From: Enterococcus cecorum
GTDB taxonomy: Bacteria > Bacillota > Bacilli > Lactobacillales > Enterococcaceae
Length of the DNA: 64,000 nt
Direction: 5' to 3'
Assembly: GCF_023221775.1 (NCBI RefSeq)
Contig: NZ_JAKUDS010000003.1
Span: forward strand, 62,001 to 126,000
Shown here: in pieces, positions 27,149 through 37,707 of the stretch
Position numbering within the stretch: position 1 is the first letter of the stretch
Layout: each line of letters begins with the position of its first letter
Translations under genes and position numbers: made by a program
The notes under the pieces: generated by a model
What the model was told of the DNA's origin: nothing
The model's database searches: none
The model's input: only the letters and a program-made list of their open reading frames with translations

Positions 27149-29038
27149 TTATTCTACAGCATACCAGCCAATGCCTTCATATTTCCAACCTAGGGAAACG
27201 AGATGATTACTTTCGGCTTTAGATAAGGTATAGTGATGCGCACCCGCACCTTTGGCATTTGGATTATACAAACGATAGACTGGTTTGCTACCTCCTGAAT
27301 ACCAAGAGATACCTTCTGCTTTCCAACCTAATTTTACTAATCGATCATTTTCAGCTTTATTAGTCGTATAATGATGATCACTGGCATTCGGATTATACAA
27401 ACGATAAACTGCCGTACCACTAGCTGGAGCTTTCCAACCGATATTTTCATACTTCCAACCAATTGATGAAAGGTAATTTCTTTCGCCTACTGCTTTCGTG
27501 TAAAAATGTTCCCCCGAATTTGGATTATACAAACGATACATCACCTCTACTTGTTCAATGACATTAACAAGTACTTTGGCTTTTTGGTTGGAATAGATGT
27601 CAACTAAGGTTCCTTCTACTGTAAAGCTGTGATTTTTTAGATTATAATCACTCGGCTCTACTGCATTCCAATTCACTTTTTCTTTTGTAGTGGATTTATC
27701 AGACCAAATGACATCGACAGTATCCGGTAAGGTAGGTGCTTGTTTTACATAAGTGGTAGTATTCGCTAATACCACTCGATCTACCGCTAGTACTTTTACC
27801 GCAGCTTGTACCTTTTGTGAACCGTTCATGATCGTGCCGTCCACTTCCAAAGTCTTTTCAGAATTGGTCTTGACTTCACCATCCAGCACCTTATTCCATT
27901 TCACTGGTTCAGTCGTTTGGGTATCATCGGTCCAAGTCACTTTTACCTTATCTGGCAAGTTTGGTAGTTGACCAGCCTTTGTCGTAGCCTTCACTGTTTC
28001 AATGCTCTTGATAGCACGAACAGTTATTTTCTTCTTCACCACTTGATCTGCTACTTTTGCATAGATTGTTACTTCACCAGCAGCTTTTGCAGTGATTTTA
28101 CCATTGGCATCAACTGTAGCTACTTTTTCATCATCTGAAGTCCAAGTCACCTCTTTTAATACTTGAACTTGTGAATCTTTCAATAACAAACCATTTAATG
28201 TAGCCACTTGACTCGTACCCTTCACCATCGTATCGCTTGCTTGGATATTATACTGAGTAAGTGAAGATAACGTTGCTTCTAAGATTTGCACACGATCACC
28301 AAAATCGGTCGTGCTACTTGCATCAGATAAAACATTTCCTGCACTACTAGCTCCAAAGCGTTGGGCCACACAAGTATAGCCGCCACCCTTATAAAAGCTC
28401 CCCATACCGACATATTCATAATTTGGATTAATTAGACTGCCATAATGACCAATTTGATTTTTTTGAATGCCAGTTTTTTGATAGTAGATATAGTCGGCTT
28501 TTTCTTCATAGAATTGATCGATTGCTTGTAAAAATGATTGCGCATCCTGTTCCCAATTCCAAGCTAGATTTTCAGCACCCGAACTAACTGCAGACGAACT
28601 GCCGATATCCCAAATCGACTTATCTGTTAAGCGCTCATGATTCATTGTAAAGCTCGACTCAACTGCCCGTATTTTCGCAACATCCTCTAACATGTGCGCC
28701 CATTTAATCGGTACATATCGGCTGACAATTCCTTCATCATATGCCTCTCTACGAATCTTATTTATCTTATCAATTACTTTTTGCACATCTGGTTGATAAA
28801 AAGTCCCGTCTACACCAATAATCACATTGCCTGATGAAGGAGTCGTTGTATCAGATAAGCGCAATTCTTTTCCGGGAATATACAATCCGTCGCTTGAAGT
28901 ATTAGTTGAAGTGGAGTTACGACTGATTGAATAAGCAGCAGTAGTTGAAGGCTCATCCGCTAAATATACTCGATTCACACTTGCCATTCCTAAAATCGTG
29001 CCACACACTAAGGCAGTTACGAAAAATTTTTTCTTCAT
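27149..29038 (-). CDS. Secreted CAP-domain protein with Ig-like and DUF5648-type repeats
   Basis: A 629-residue exported protein. After a signal peptide and a Ser/Thr-rich linker, residues of about 85-240 form a CAP/SCP domain (HERL, ENLAW and a GHYGSLINPNYEYVGMG segment carrying the family His/Glu positions). Next comes a Big_2-like Ig domain (VTWTSDDEKVATVDANGKITA), two related Ig-like repeats (VKVTWTDDTQTTEPVKWN and VDVIWSDKSTTKEKVNWN), and a C-terminal triplet of DUF5648-type repeats (about 500-629). The CAP activity is unknown. It is monocistronic, lying downstream of frr where uppS-cdsA is often found. Confidence 0.88.
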   Translation of the reverse strand: MKKKFFVTALVCGTILGMASVNRVYLADEPSTTAAYSISRNSTSTNTSSDGLYIPGKELRLSDTTTPSSGNVIIGVDGTFYQPDVQKVIDKINKIRREAYDEGIVSRYVPIKWAHMLEDVAKIRAVESSFTMNHERLTDKSIWDIGSSSAVSSGAENLAWNWEQDAQSFLQAIDQFYEEKADYIYYQKTGIQKNQIGHYGSLINPNYEYVGMGSFYKGGGYTCVAQRFGASSAGNVLSDASSTTDFGDRVQILEATLSSLTQYNIQASDTMVKGTSQVATLNGLLLKDSQVQVLKEVTWTSDDEKVATVDANGKITAKAAGEVTIYAKVADQVVKKKITVRAIKSIETVKATTKAGQLPNLPDKVKVTWTDDTQTTEPVKWNKVLDGEVKTNSEKTLEVDGTIMNGSQKVQAAVKVLAVDRVVLANTTTYVKQAPTLPDTVDVIWSDKSTTKEKVNWNAVEPSDYNLKNHSFTVEGTLVDIYSNQKAKVLVNVIEQVEVMYRLYNPNSGEHFYTKAVGERNYLSSIGWKYENIGWKAPASGTAVYRLYNPNASDHHYTTNKAENDRLVKLGWKAEGISWYSGGSKPVYRLYNPNAKGAGAHHYTLSKAESNHLVSLGWKYEGIGWYAVE

Positions 29039-29103
29039 TGAACTATCATCCTTTCATTTGTGTAAGCGTTTCGCATTTTGTGTATAACCTGATTCTATTA
29101 ATA

Positions 29104-29136
29104 TAAACAAACAGAGGGCGCAAAGTCCCCCTGTAT
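29104..29136 (-). terminator. Terminator of frr
   Basis: Minus strand: ACAGGGGGAC pairs imperfectly with GCGCCCTCTGT and is followed by TTGTTT. Confidence 0.65.
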
Positions 29137-29141
29137 GCTGA

Positions 29142-29699
29142 TTATACTTCTAATAATTCTTTTTCTTTATCACTAGCAATTTTATCTAGTTCTTTGATGC
29201 TCTTATCTGTTAAATCTTGGATATCTTTTTCTGCAGAACGTAAATCGTCTTCAGTAATTTCACTATTCTTTTGTTGTTTCTTATATTCATCGATTGCATC
29301 ACGACGAATATTACGAACAGCAACTTTTGCTTGTTCTGCTTCTTTTTTCACGTCTTTGGCTAATTCTTTACGACGTTCTTCTGTTAATTGTGGAATCACT
29401 AAACGAATGACATTACCATCACTTGTAGGCGTAATCCCTAAATCAGAAGCTAACAATGCTTTTTCAACTTCTTGAACCATTGATTTATCAAATGGTGTAA
29501 TCATCAATACACGAGCTTCAGGAATAGTAATAGAAGCCATTTGATTTAATGGAGTAGGGACTCCGTAATAAGTGACTTGAACACGGTCTAAAAGGGAAGC
29601 ATTTGCACGTCCTGCACGAATTTGACCTAAATTACGTTGCAAGTTCTCAGCTGCTTTATGCATTTTATCTTTTGCTTCGTTAAAAATTGCGTCTGCCAT
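29142..29699 (-). CDS. frr: Ribosome recycling factor
   Basis: A 185-residue two-domain protein that splits post-termination ribosomes with EF-G. Typical segments are [34 protein letters not shown] and [14 protein letters not shown]. It follows pyrH in the usual rpsB-tsf-pyrH-frr order. GAGGAGATTTTT precedes the ATG. Confidence 0.98.
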   Translation of the reverse strand: MADAIFNEAKDKMHKAAENLQRNLGQIRAGRANASLLDRVQVTYYGVPTPLNQMASITIPEARVLMITPFDKSMVQEVEKALLASDLGITPTSDGNVIRLVIPQLTEERRKELAKDVKKEAEQAKVAVRNIRRDAIDEYKKQQKNSEITEDDLRSAEKDIQDLTDKSIKELDKIASDKEKELLEV

Positions 29700-29814
29700 A
29701 AAAATCTCCTCTAATCTATAAAACTTTGTGCTATTATCGCACCGCTTACCTAAATTTTAGCACAAATTAATCATAAACGCTATGAAAAATTAGAATTTTG
29801 TTATAAAAAAGCGC

Positions 29815-29849
29815 AAAAAAAGGCCTCAATCTATACAGACTGAAGGCCA
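29815..29849 (-). terminator. Terminator between pyrH and frr
   Basis: Minus strand: GGCCTTCA pairs with TGAGGCC, followed by seven T. Confidence 0.85.
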
Positions 29850-29855
29850 TTATAA

Positions 29856-30593
<738 letters not shown>

Positions 30594-30662
30594 CTAATCA
30601 AATTATCCGACTAAATTATAGCATAGAATCCACTAAAACTAGACTTTTAACTGAAAATTTCC

Positions 30663-30698
30663 AAAAAAAAGGAGCGCATAAAAATCTATGCGTTCCTA
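30663..30698 (-). terminator. Terminator between tsf and pyrH
   Basis: Minus strand: AGGAACGCATA pairs with TATGCGCTCCT, followed by eight T. Confidence 0.9.
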
Positions 30699-30713
30699 TT
30701 TAAATGAATGAGC

Positions 30714-31595
30714 TTATTGTTTGATTTGGCTCATAACTTCTTCTACAAAGTTATCAACGCGTTTTTCGATACCTTCACCAACTTCGAAACGAGTGAATGA
30801 AGCAACTTTAGCTCCTTTATCTGCTACAAATTTACCAACAGTCATATCAGGATCTTTAACGAATGGTTGGTCAACTAATGCAATTTCAGCTTTGAATTTC
30901 TTCAAGCGACCTTCAACCATTTTTTCAACGATATTTGCTGGCTTACCTTCGTTTAATGCTTGTTCAGTAAGAATAGCTTTTTCGTGGTCTAATTCTGATT
31001 GAGGAATTTGACTTTCATCAACATAACGAGGGTTGATAGCTGCCACGTGCATTGCAACATCACGAGCTACAGTTTCATCAGTTGTTCCTTCTAAAACAGT
31101 TAATACTGCGATACGTCCGCCCATGTGTAGGTAGCCACCGAATGCATCGTTATCACCTTTTTCAACAACATGGAAACGACGGAAGCTAATTTTTTCACCG
31201 ATAACTTGAGTAGCTTCGATTAAAGTAGCTTCTAATGTACCTTTAGATGCTTCTAATTTTAAAGCTTCTTCCATATTTGCTGGACGGTGTTCTGCCATTA
31301 ATTCAGCGATTTCTTTTACTAAGTTTTGGAACATTTCATTTTTAGATACGAAGTCTGTTTCTGAGTTCACTTCAACGATTGCAGCCACATTTCCTTTGAT
31401 TGCAACAGAAGCTAAACCTTCAGCAGCGATACGGTCGCTCTTCTTAGCAGCTTTAGCCATCCCTTTTTCACGTAATAAGTCGATTGCTTTTTCGATAACA
31501 CCTTCAGTTTCTACTAAAGCTTTTTTAGCATCCATCATCCCTACGCCAGTCATATCGCGTAGTTCTTTAACTAATTTAGCAGTAATTTGTGCCAT
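30714..31595 (-). CDS. tsf: Elongation factor Ts
   Basis: A 293-residue nucleotide-exchange factor for EF-Tu. [19 protein letters not shown] and [13 protein letters not shown] are family signatures. AGGAGGAATTTTTC precedes the ATG. It lies downstream of rpsB, separated by a strong hairpin. Confidence 0.98.
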   Translation of the reverse strand: MAQITAKLVKELRDMTGVGMMDAKKALVETEGVIEKAIDLLREKGMAKAAKKSDRIAAEGLASVAIKGNVAAIVEVNSETDFVSKNEMFQNLVKEIAELMAEHRPANMEEALKLEASKGTLEATLIEATQVIGEKISFRRFHVVEKGDNDAFGGYLHMGGRIAVLTVLEGTTDETVARDVAMHVAAINPRYVDESQIPQSELDHEKAILTEQALNEGKPANIVEKMVEGRLKKFKAEIALVDQPFVKDPDMTVGKFVADKGAKVASFTRFEVGEGIEKRVDNFVEEVMSQIKQ

Positions 31596-31642
31596 TTTGA
31601 AAAATTCCTCCTATATCATTTAATAAATTCTTTTTTACTTTT

Positions 31643-31699
31643 TAAAAAAAGCTGTTTCAAAGGAGAGTGAGGCTCCTCACTTGGCCCTTGAAAACAGCT
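31643..31699 (-). terminator. Terminator/attenuator between rpsB and tsf
   Basis: Minus strand: GCTGTTTTCAAGGG and the matching CCTTTGAAACAGC form a long stem with GTGAGGAGCCTCAC at its tip, followed by seven T. Confidence 0.9.
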
Positions 31700-31716
31700 C
31701 CATTTTGTTCATCAAA

Positions 31717-32508
31717 TTATTCAGCTGATGCGTTGTCGCCTTCAACTACTTCAACGATTTCTTCGATTGAAGTTGCGTTTTCTTCAGTTGCTTCGAATAA
31801 TACTTCTTCTACAACTTCTTGATCTTCACCTTGGTTACCTTCGATGAATGCATCTGCCATTTTAGCTGTAATTAATTTAACCGCACGAATTGCATCGTCG
31901 TTTGATGGGATAACTACGTCGATTTCATCTGGATCACAGTTAGTATCAACCATAGCAACGATTGGGATATTTAATTTACGAGCTTCTTGAACAGCGATAC
32001 GTTCTTTACGAGGGTCAACGATGTACATTACATCAGGAATACGTGGCATTTCTGCAATACCGCCTAAGAATTTTTCTAAGCGTTCACGTTCTTTGTTTAA
32101 GCCAGCAACTTCTTTCTTAGGAAGTACATCGAAAGTTCCGTTTTCTTCCATTTCATTGATAGCTTTTAAGCGACCGATACGTTTTTGGATAGTACCCCAG
32201 TTAGTTAAAGTACCACCTAACCAACGATGGTTTACATAGTATTGACCAGCGCGGATAGCTTCGTCTTTGATTGCTTCTTGAGCTTGTTTTTTAGTACCAA
32301 CGAATAATGCGATACCGCCATCTTCAGCGACTTCTTTCATGTATTCGTAAGCTGCATCTACTAACTTAACTGTTTTTTGTAAGTCGATGATGTAGATACC
32401 ATTTCTTTCTGTGAAGATGTATTTCTTCATTTTTGGGTTCCAGCGACGTGTTTGGTGACCAAAGTGTACGCCGGCTTCTAGCAATTGTTTCATTGAGATA
32501 ACTGCCAT
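31717..32508 (-). CDS. rpsB: Small ribosomal subunit protein uS2
   Basis: A 263-residue 30S protein. [20 protein letters not shown] at the start, WLGGTLTNW and [20 protein letters not shown] are diagnostic. It has an acidic, glutamate-rich C-terminal tail. GGAGGAATTTAAAC precedes the ATG. A 5' leader of about 120 bases separates promoter and gene and contains a small GTGTG/CACAC hairpin, which could be an autoregulatory site, but I do not recognise a named motif. Confidence 0.98.
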   Translation of the reverse strand: MAVISMKQLLEAGVHFGHQTRRWNPKMKKYIFTERNGIYIIDLQKTVKLVDAAYEYMKEVAEDGGIALFVGTKKQAQEAIKDEAIRAGQYYVNHRWLGGTLTNWGTIQKRIGRLKAINEMEENGTFDVLPKKEVAGLNKERERLEKFLGGIAEMPRIPDVMYIVDPRKERIAVQEARKLNIPIVAMVDTNCDPDEIDVVIPSNDDAIRAVKLITAKMADAFIEGNQGEDQEVVEEVLFEATEENATSIEEIVEVVEGDNASAE

Positions 32509-32634
32509 GTTTAAATTCCTCCAATTTGGTTTTTATTTCTTCTTCTTATCTTTAACCTTGCTGGCAAACTATTACTAGCACCTACCAACAATCCAATAAG
32601 AATGTATGTTGAGTGTGATTGCCACACCTTTGTT

Positions 32635-32664
32635 AGTATACACTATTCAGATAGGACTTGGCAA
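32635..32664 (-). promoter_or_regulatory. Promoter of rpsB
   Basis: Minus strand: TTGCCA, 18 bases, TATACT, about 127 bases before rpsB. Confidence 0.6.
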
Positions 32665-32690
32665 ATACTTTTTCTTCATTCTGTACAAAA

Positions 32691-32739
32691 AATGAAAAGA
32701 ATATCCAAACCAAACAATGATGTAGGATCTGGATATTCT
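32691..32739 (-). terminator. Terminator of the DUF5648 protein gene at 32749
   Basis: Minus strand: AGAATATCCA pairs with TGGATATTCT around a long loop, followed by TTTTC. Confidence 0.6.
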
Positions 32740-32748
32740 AAAAAATGC

Positions 32749-33969
32749 TTAATATGCCCCGTGAATTAACCAATGATCGCTATTGGCTTGAAGATTAAAG
32801 TGATTGCTTGCTGTATTATCTTTATTGGCAATATGCAGATTTACCGCACCTGCTGAAGTCACGTCTGTACCATATTTTTTCACTTGGATATTGGATAAAG
32901 CTAGCGTTGCCGGTTTTCCTCTCCAATCTTCAATTTGAGCATGTAAGATATATTGATTTGGTGTGGTTAATTTTGTCTTGTAAATACCGACAATTTGCTG
33001 ATTTAATTTTGTGACGACAAATTCGCCGTTAGTCCCTTTGAAATATTGCACAGTGATATGAGCCGTATTGTTCATAGAAGCTTGCGTATTCACACTGTAA
33101 AATTGTTCGCCATGATTTCCGGCACCAGCTGGGAAATTCACTGTTTTCACCGCTATTCGATTTTGTGCAAAGTCCGCTGAGGTTCCTTCTTGAAAACCAA
33201 TGTCTAGTCCAATTTGTCCGGCAGCACTACCATTACCTGCGATAATAAATTGCATGCCATAAAAATCTCCCTTACCTCTGGAGCCATTCATGTTCATATC
33301 TGCGGAGAACTCAAGTAAAGGTGTTTGATTGAGGTCCACACCTGTATCAAATCCCTTATTCGAATAAAGATATCTAAATGAACCTGGATTATTTCCTTCA
33401 CCCCCACCTGCAGTCGTGATATTCTCATCAACTTTACGTGGCGGAACATTACTTTGGATTGGCACATAATCATTTGGCGTAAATGTTGCCTGTGCATACC
33501 AACCAATTTTTTCATCTTTCCAGCCTGCACGAATCAGTTGTTGGGCCTCCGCTTGACTTAACGTATAGTGATGGGAACCGGCTTTTTTGGCATTGGGATT
33601 ATACAAGCGATACACGGGCATAGAACCACCTGAACGCCACCCAATATTTTCATAGCGCCAACCAACTTTTACCAAATGATCTTTTTCTTCGGCATCGGTC
33701 GTGTAGTGATGATCCCCTGAATTTGGATTATACAAACGATAAACCGGCTCACCTGAACTAGGAGCTAACCATGCACCTTGTTCATACTTCCATCCCACTT
33801 GCACCAGATGATTTCGTTCAGCAACATTACTTGTATAAAAATGTTCGCTACTATTTGGATTATATAAGCGATACATTCCTACCCCATCTGCGGCTTGAAC
33901 TTCTTGAGTTAGCACAGCCATGGTAAACGCTCCCAAAACAATTGAAACACTCTTTACCCATTTCTTCAT
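32749..33969 (-). CDS. Secreted protein with N-terminal DUF5648-type triplet and unknown beta-rich domain
   Basis: A 406-residue exported protein. The start is ATG at 33969 with GGAAG eight bases upstream; a GTG nine bases earlier overlaps that site. After the signal peptide (ending near VQA) come three DUF5648-type repeats: SSEHFYT, SGDHHYT, and the third with the extra GSHHYT form. The last 230 residues are Gly/Asn-rich and look beta-stranded (DFYGMQFIIAGNGSAAGQIG, YILHAQIEDWRGKPATLALSN), in the style of a lectin-like sandwich; I do not recognise the family and see no catalytic motif. Confidence 0.8.
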   Translation of the reverse strand: MKKWVKSVSIVLGAFTMAVLTQEVQAADGVGMYRLYNPNSSEHFYTSNVAERNHLVQVGWKYEQGAWLAPSSGEPVYRLYNPNSGDHHYTTDAEEKDHLVKVGWRYENIGWRSGGSMPVYRLYNPNAKKAGSHHYTLSQAEAQQLIRAGWKDEKIGWYAQATFTPNDYVPIQSNVPPRKVDENITTAGGGEGNNPGSFRYLYSNKGFDTGVDLNQTPLLEFSADMNMNGSRGKGDFYGMQFIIAGNGSAAGQIGLDIGFQEGTSADFAQNRIAVKTVNFPAGAGNHGEQFYSVNTQASMNNTAHITVQYFKGTNGEFVVTKLNQQIVGIYKTKLTTPNQYILHAQIEDWRGKPATLALSNIQVKKYGTDVTSAGAVNLHIANKDNTASNHFNLQANSDHWLIHGAY

Positions 33970-34015
33970 TTCAAACACTTCCTTACATTTGATAAGCTTA
34001 TTATAACACGAAATA

Positions 34016-34047
34016 TAAAAAAAGAGAGCGGAAAATTTTCCACCCTC
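34016..34047 (-). terminator. Terminator of the CAP-domain gene at 34057
   Basis: Minus strand: GAGGGTGGAAAA pairs with TTTTCCGCTCTC, followed by seven T. Confidence 0.8.
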
Positions 34048-34056
34048 AAAATTTTT

Positions 34057-35007
34057 TTAATAGAAATTTTGCACGCCATAAACCCAGCCGTTCGCATAGG
34101 CATAGCTCGTCGCAAATTCACGATAATCTGGTTTGACCATATTTAGAAAATGACCCATTGAATGCAACCACATATCAAAAAATTCATCTGCTAACTCCTC
34201 ATTGGACTGATGATGAAGACCCGTTGCAGCAATATTTTCTCCATTATAATCTGGCAACTTCAAATGTAAATCATCAGCAACACTATCCCATTCTCTACCA
34301 TCTGGACGAGTGTGGTCAAATAGTAACATGGTCTCCCAAACTCTGAAATCTGAGACTTTTTTTGCCTCCTCATTCCATACTAGCGGTTCAAGATGATTGT
34401 ATTGACGTAACGCATTGACTAGTTCGAAGACGCGTTTCGCGATTTTCTGACCATCAAATTGAAATTTCAAAGGATGTGGATATTGAAGCGCAGGAATAGT
34501 TGAGGCGTAACCATTCTTGACAGCATACCAGCCAATTCCTTCATCGCGCCAACCGTTTTGGATAAGACTAGTTTGCTCATTTTGATTGGCTGTATAATGA
34601 TGGGATCCCGCTTGTGCATTGGGATTATAGCTACGATACATAGGTACTTGTTTTGCAGTAGCTGAATACCAACCGATTCCTTCATCGCGCCAACCAAGAT
34701 TTATCAAATATTTTCGTTCACCGTTATTCATCGTATAATGATGGTCTCCTGAAGCTGGGCTATATAAGCGATAAACCGGTGATTGACTATTGCTAGGAGC
34801 AAACCAACCGATTCCTTCATACTTCCAACCGATTGCTGCCAATTGTGCACGTTCATATGGATTTTTCGTATAGAAGTGTTCGCCAGTATTCTGATTATAC
34901 ATTCGATACATCGCAACAATTGTTTCATCCGCAACGATCTTTTGCGTGAATGATATCCCTAAAACTATAAACAATACACCTAAAAGATAAATTCGCCACT
35001 TTTTCAT
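34057..35007 (-). CDS. Secreted DUF5648-repeat protein with C-terminal CAP domain
   Basis: A 316-residue exported protein starting at ATG 35007 with AGGAAG upstream (the GTG nine bases earlier overlaps it). A signal peptide ends near IVADET. Three DUF5648-type repeats follow (TGEHFYT, SGDHHYT, AGSHHYT). The C-terminal half is a CAP/SCP domain: FELVNALRQYNHLEPLVWNEEAKKV, FDHTRPDGREW, GENIAATG and HSMGHFLNMVKPDYREFATSYAY carry the conserved His and Glu residues. The module order is the reverse of the other CAP protein at 27149. Confidence 0.88.
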   Translation of the reverse strand: MKKWRIYLLGVLFIVLGISFTQKIVADETIVAMYRMYNQNTGEHFYTKNPYERAQLAAIGWKYEGIGWFAPSNSQSPVYRLYSPASGDHHYTMNNGERKYLINLGWRDEGIGWYSATAKQVPMYRSYNPNAQAGSHHYTANQNEQTSLIQNGWRDEGIGWYAVKNGYASTIPALQYPHPLKFQFDGQKIAKRVFELVNALRQYNHLEPLVWNEEAKKVSDFRVWETMLLFDHTRPDGREWDSVADDLHLKLPDYNGENIAATGLHHQSNEELADEFFDMWLHSMGHFLNMVKPDYREFATSYAYANGWVYGVQNFY

Positions 35008-35042
35008 CGTACACACTTCCTTTAATCCCTAACAATAGATTC

Positions 35043-36191
35043 TTACTTACCAAAAAGATAATCAAAGCTGCTACGACCTGATAAACGACTCAAATCAAGA
35101 TTACCAAGATAGCCTGCTAACTCACCCTTTGAAGTAAACTGATGCATGTCGAAATCTTTCGTCGAAGTTGGATTACTGCCTTCATATAGACCATTATTTG
35201 CCCCATATGTCGGAATCCAAATCGCATCAAACTTATCAACATCCAAATCAAATGACTGATACAAATGATTGGCAATATAGGCGCCTACTTTTTGTGCACC
35301 TAGCTCTTTTAACTGACTTCTAAAGGCCTCCGCACCTTCACGCATCGTCCCTTTCGTAATCGTATTACGCTCAAAATCTCCCCACCAAAATACTGGATGG
35401 AAATCTTTTGCCCGCTCATAAAATAAAGTCGCTTCACGCTTCATATCTGCTATCGAATCACCCATCACAAAAGCATACACCGCCACTGGAATCCCACGCT
35501 TTTGAAACTCTGTAATATGTGTTTTATAAGCCGTATCCTCACCAGATAAATATTGCGCATAGTTTTCAATCCCCTGCTTTTCTGTCCCATGTTGTACCCG
35601 AATAATGACACCATCTACCTCATTTGCTAACTCATCATAGTTGATTTTATTTGGAACTTGCCAACCAGAAATATCTAAAATTAACGGTTGCGGGATAATA
35701 ATTGCTTTTTGGTAGAAAGCCACCCCTTCATCACGCCAACCCGCTTTAAGCAACATATCGCGCTCAAAAGTATTAAGTGTATAGTGATGGCTTCCCGCGC
35801 GGCGTTCATTTGGATTAAATAAGCGATAAACTGGAGCTCCTTCATCTTTAGCCATCGAGTAACTAGCAATCATCTCATAAGCCCAACCCTTGGTAACCAA
35901 CCAATTCTTCTCAACTGAACTTGTCGTATAGTGATGCTCGCCGGAATTTTTATTATACAAACGATAGATAGGCTGCCCGCTTGCTGCTGCTTTCCAGGCA
36001 CGACCTTCATAACGCCAACCATTTTCCACCAAAAGATTTTTTTCTACACGATTTCCTGTATAGAAATGCTCACCATTATTCGCATTATATAACCGATACA
36101 TCGCTTGCCCCTCTGCAGCCGATACCTGATGAGAAAAAGCACCCATACCAACGATTGTAATAAATCCTAATAATAATTTTTTAAACTTCAT
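35043..36191 (-). CDS. Secreted GH25 muramidase with DUF5648-type triplet
   Basis: A 382-residue exported wall hydrolase. The start is ATG at 36191 behind GGAGGG; the in-frame ATG 12 bases upstream overlaps that ribosome site and the preceding stop. Three N-terminal DUF5648-type repeats are followed by a glycoside hydrolase 25 domain: LILDISGWQ and the acidic WWGDFE motif hold the expected catalytic Asp/Glu, and IPVAVYAFV is a typical barrel strand. GH25 enzymes cleave the MurNAc-GlcNAc bond. It is a tandem paralogue of the gene immediately upstream and probably in one operon with it. Confidence 0.9.
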   Translation of the reverse strand: MKFKKLLLGFITIVGMGAFSHQVSAAEGQAMYRLYNANNGEHFYTGNRVEKNLLVENGWRYEGRAWKAAASGQPIYRLYNKNSGEHHYTTSSVEKNWLVTKGWAYEMIASYSMAKDEGAPVYRLFNPNERRAGSHHYTLNTFERDMLLKAGWRDEGVAFYQKAIIIPQPLILDISGWQVPNKINYDELANEVDGVIIRVQHGTEKQGIENYAQYLSGEDTAYKTHITEFQKRGIPVAVYAFVMGDSIADMKREATLFYERAKDFHPVFWWGDFERNTITKGTMREGAEAFRSQLKELGAQKVGAYIANHLYQSFDLDVDKFDAIWIPTYGANNGLYEGSNPTSTKDFDMHQFTSKGELAGYLGNLDLSRLSGRSSFDYLFGK

Positions 36192-36202
36192 ATTTCCCTC
36201 CA

Positions 36203-37354
36203 TTATGATAAAAATAATCTTCTAAAATCATTTGGGTTCGTCAGACGATTGAAATCCAACTCTTTTTGATACCCTGGTAAATGACCATTTGATGTAAATT
36301 GATGAATGGTATAGTTATTAGTCACTGTCGGATAACCAGACACCAAACCATTATTCCAGTTGTAATAAGGAATCCACACCGCATCAAATCGTGAAGTATC
36401 AATATTCATTTGACGATACACATGATGGCCAATATAGGCACCCACCTTTTTCGCCCCTAATGATTTTAACTGACTGCGAAAGACTTCTGCGCCCGTCCGC
36501 ATATCCTTCATCGTCATTTTCTCAAAATCACCCCACCAAAAACTTGGGTGGTAATCTTTGGCTAGTTGATAAAAGGTCGTTGCTTCTGCTTTCATTTCTG
36601 CTAAATTTGCCGCTTCAACAAAAGCATACACCGCAATCGGCACCCCTCGCTTACGTAACTCGGCAATATGTGTTTGATAATATTTATCCTCACCTGTATT
36701 GAATTGTGCTTCATTCTCAAAATTTTGCTTAATTGAACCATGTTGCACACGAATAATCGCCGCATCAATTGAGTTTGCTAAAGCATCATAATTAATCAAT
36801 TTTGGATCTTGATACCCAGAAATATCAATAATCAATGGCTGCGGTAAGCCTTGATCAAACGACTGAGAAAAAGCCTCCTGATAAAAGGCAATCCCTTCAT
36901 CGCGCCAGCCTTTTTTTATTAGATATTGACGTTCTCCACCGCTCATCGTATAGTGATGCGAAGAAACTTGTGGGGCATTTGGATTATACAACCGATAAAT
37001 CGGCGCCGACTTTTCTTTGCTACCCGATTTACCAAAAATCCCCTCATCACGCCAACCCTGGGCAACTAACAAATTTTTTTCATTGCCATTAACAGTGTAT
37101 AGGTGTTCCCCAGATTGAGGATGATACACCCGATAGATGGGATTACCCTCACTACTCGTTTTCCACGAAACACCTTCATACTTCCAACCAGCCACTGTTA
37201 AAAGCGACTTTTCAATCCGATTCACCGTAAAAAAATGCTCACTCGTACGTGGATTATACAAACGATACATCATTTCAGCAGATACTGACTGACTTTTAAC
37301 GCAAAGCATCCCTAAACTAACTGCAACTGCCGCTAATATTCTTCTTAACTTCAA
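36203..37354 (-). CDS. Secreted GH25 muramidase with DUF5648-type triplet, paralogue
   Basis: A 383-residue exported protein with the same plan as its downstream neighbour: signal peptide ending near SVSA, three DUF5648-type repeats (TSEHFFT, SGEHLYT, SSHHYT), then a GH25 domain with LIIDISGYQD and WWGDFE. The start is TTG at 37354 behind GAGGAG. The stop lies 11 bases before the true start of the next gene, so translation may be coupled. The two are clearly duplicates that have diverged. Confidence 0.9.
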   Translation of the reverse strand: MKLRRILAAVAVSLGMLCVKSQSVSAEMMYRLYNPRTSEHFFTVNRIEKSLLTVAGWKYEGVSWKTSSEGNPIYRVYHPQSGEHLYTVNGNEKNLLVAQGWRDEGIFGKSGSKEKSAPIYRLYNPNAPQVSSHHYTMSGGERQYLIKKGWRDEGIAFYQEAFSQSFDQGLPQPLIIDISGYQDPKLINYDALANSIDAAIIRVQHGSIKQNFENEAQFNTGEDKYYQTHIAELRKRGVPIAVYAFVEAANLAEMKAEATTFYQLAKDYHPSFWWGDFEKMTMKDMRTGAEVFRSQLKSLGAKKVGAYIGHHVYRQMNIDTSRFDAVWIPYYNWNNGLVSGYPTVTNNYTIHQFTSNGHLPGYQKELDFNRLTNPNDFRRLFLS

Positions 37355-37553
37355 ACGCTTCTCCTCACTTCCCTTGTTTACCTCTTAAGCTTAACTGAAG
37401 GTATCCTCCTGTGCAACTAATCTTTTAATTAATTTTGCAAAATAAATGACAATAATTATCTATCAAAACAAAACTATTAAGATATATGTGAAACAGCGCT
37501 AAATGCTATTTCAATCCATTACAGACTTGCATTAAACTGAAGTAAAAACTGGC

Positions 37554-37707
37554 AAAAGACAACCTTTCTCCAGTAGACAATTCTACAAAGCGTGTCTACA
37601 AAATGTACAAATCTAAAAAGAACTGGGTTGTTGCACCGGTTGTCCTATTAACTTTATTAGGTGCAGTTGCTCCAGCTCCAATCGCATTATCTAACGTGGT
37701 TAATGCA
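37554..37707 (+). repeat. 5' inverted repeat, silent copy
   Basis: Near-identical, in inverse orientation, to 45196-45349. It begins AAAAGACAACC and covers the leader and signal-peptide codons. The sequence upstream of 37554 shows no similarity to that upstream of the other copy. Confidence 0.92.
37573..37599 (+). other. Candidate recombination site, silent copy
   Basis: GTAGACA, 13 bases, TGTCTAC: perfect 7-bp inverted arms typical of a tyrosine recombinase target. The spacer differs from the other copy by one base (AAAGCG here, AAAACG there). Confidence 0.6.
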
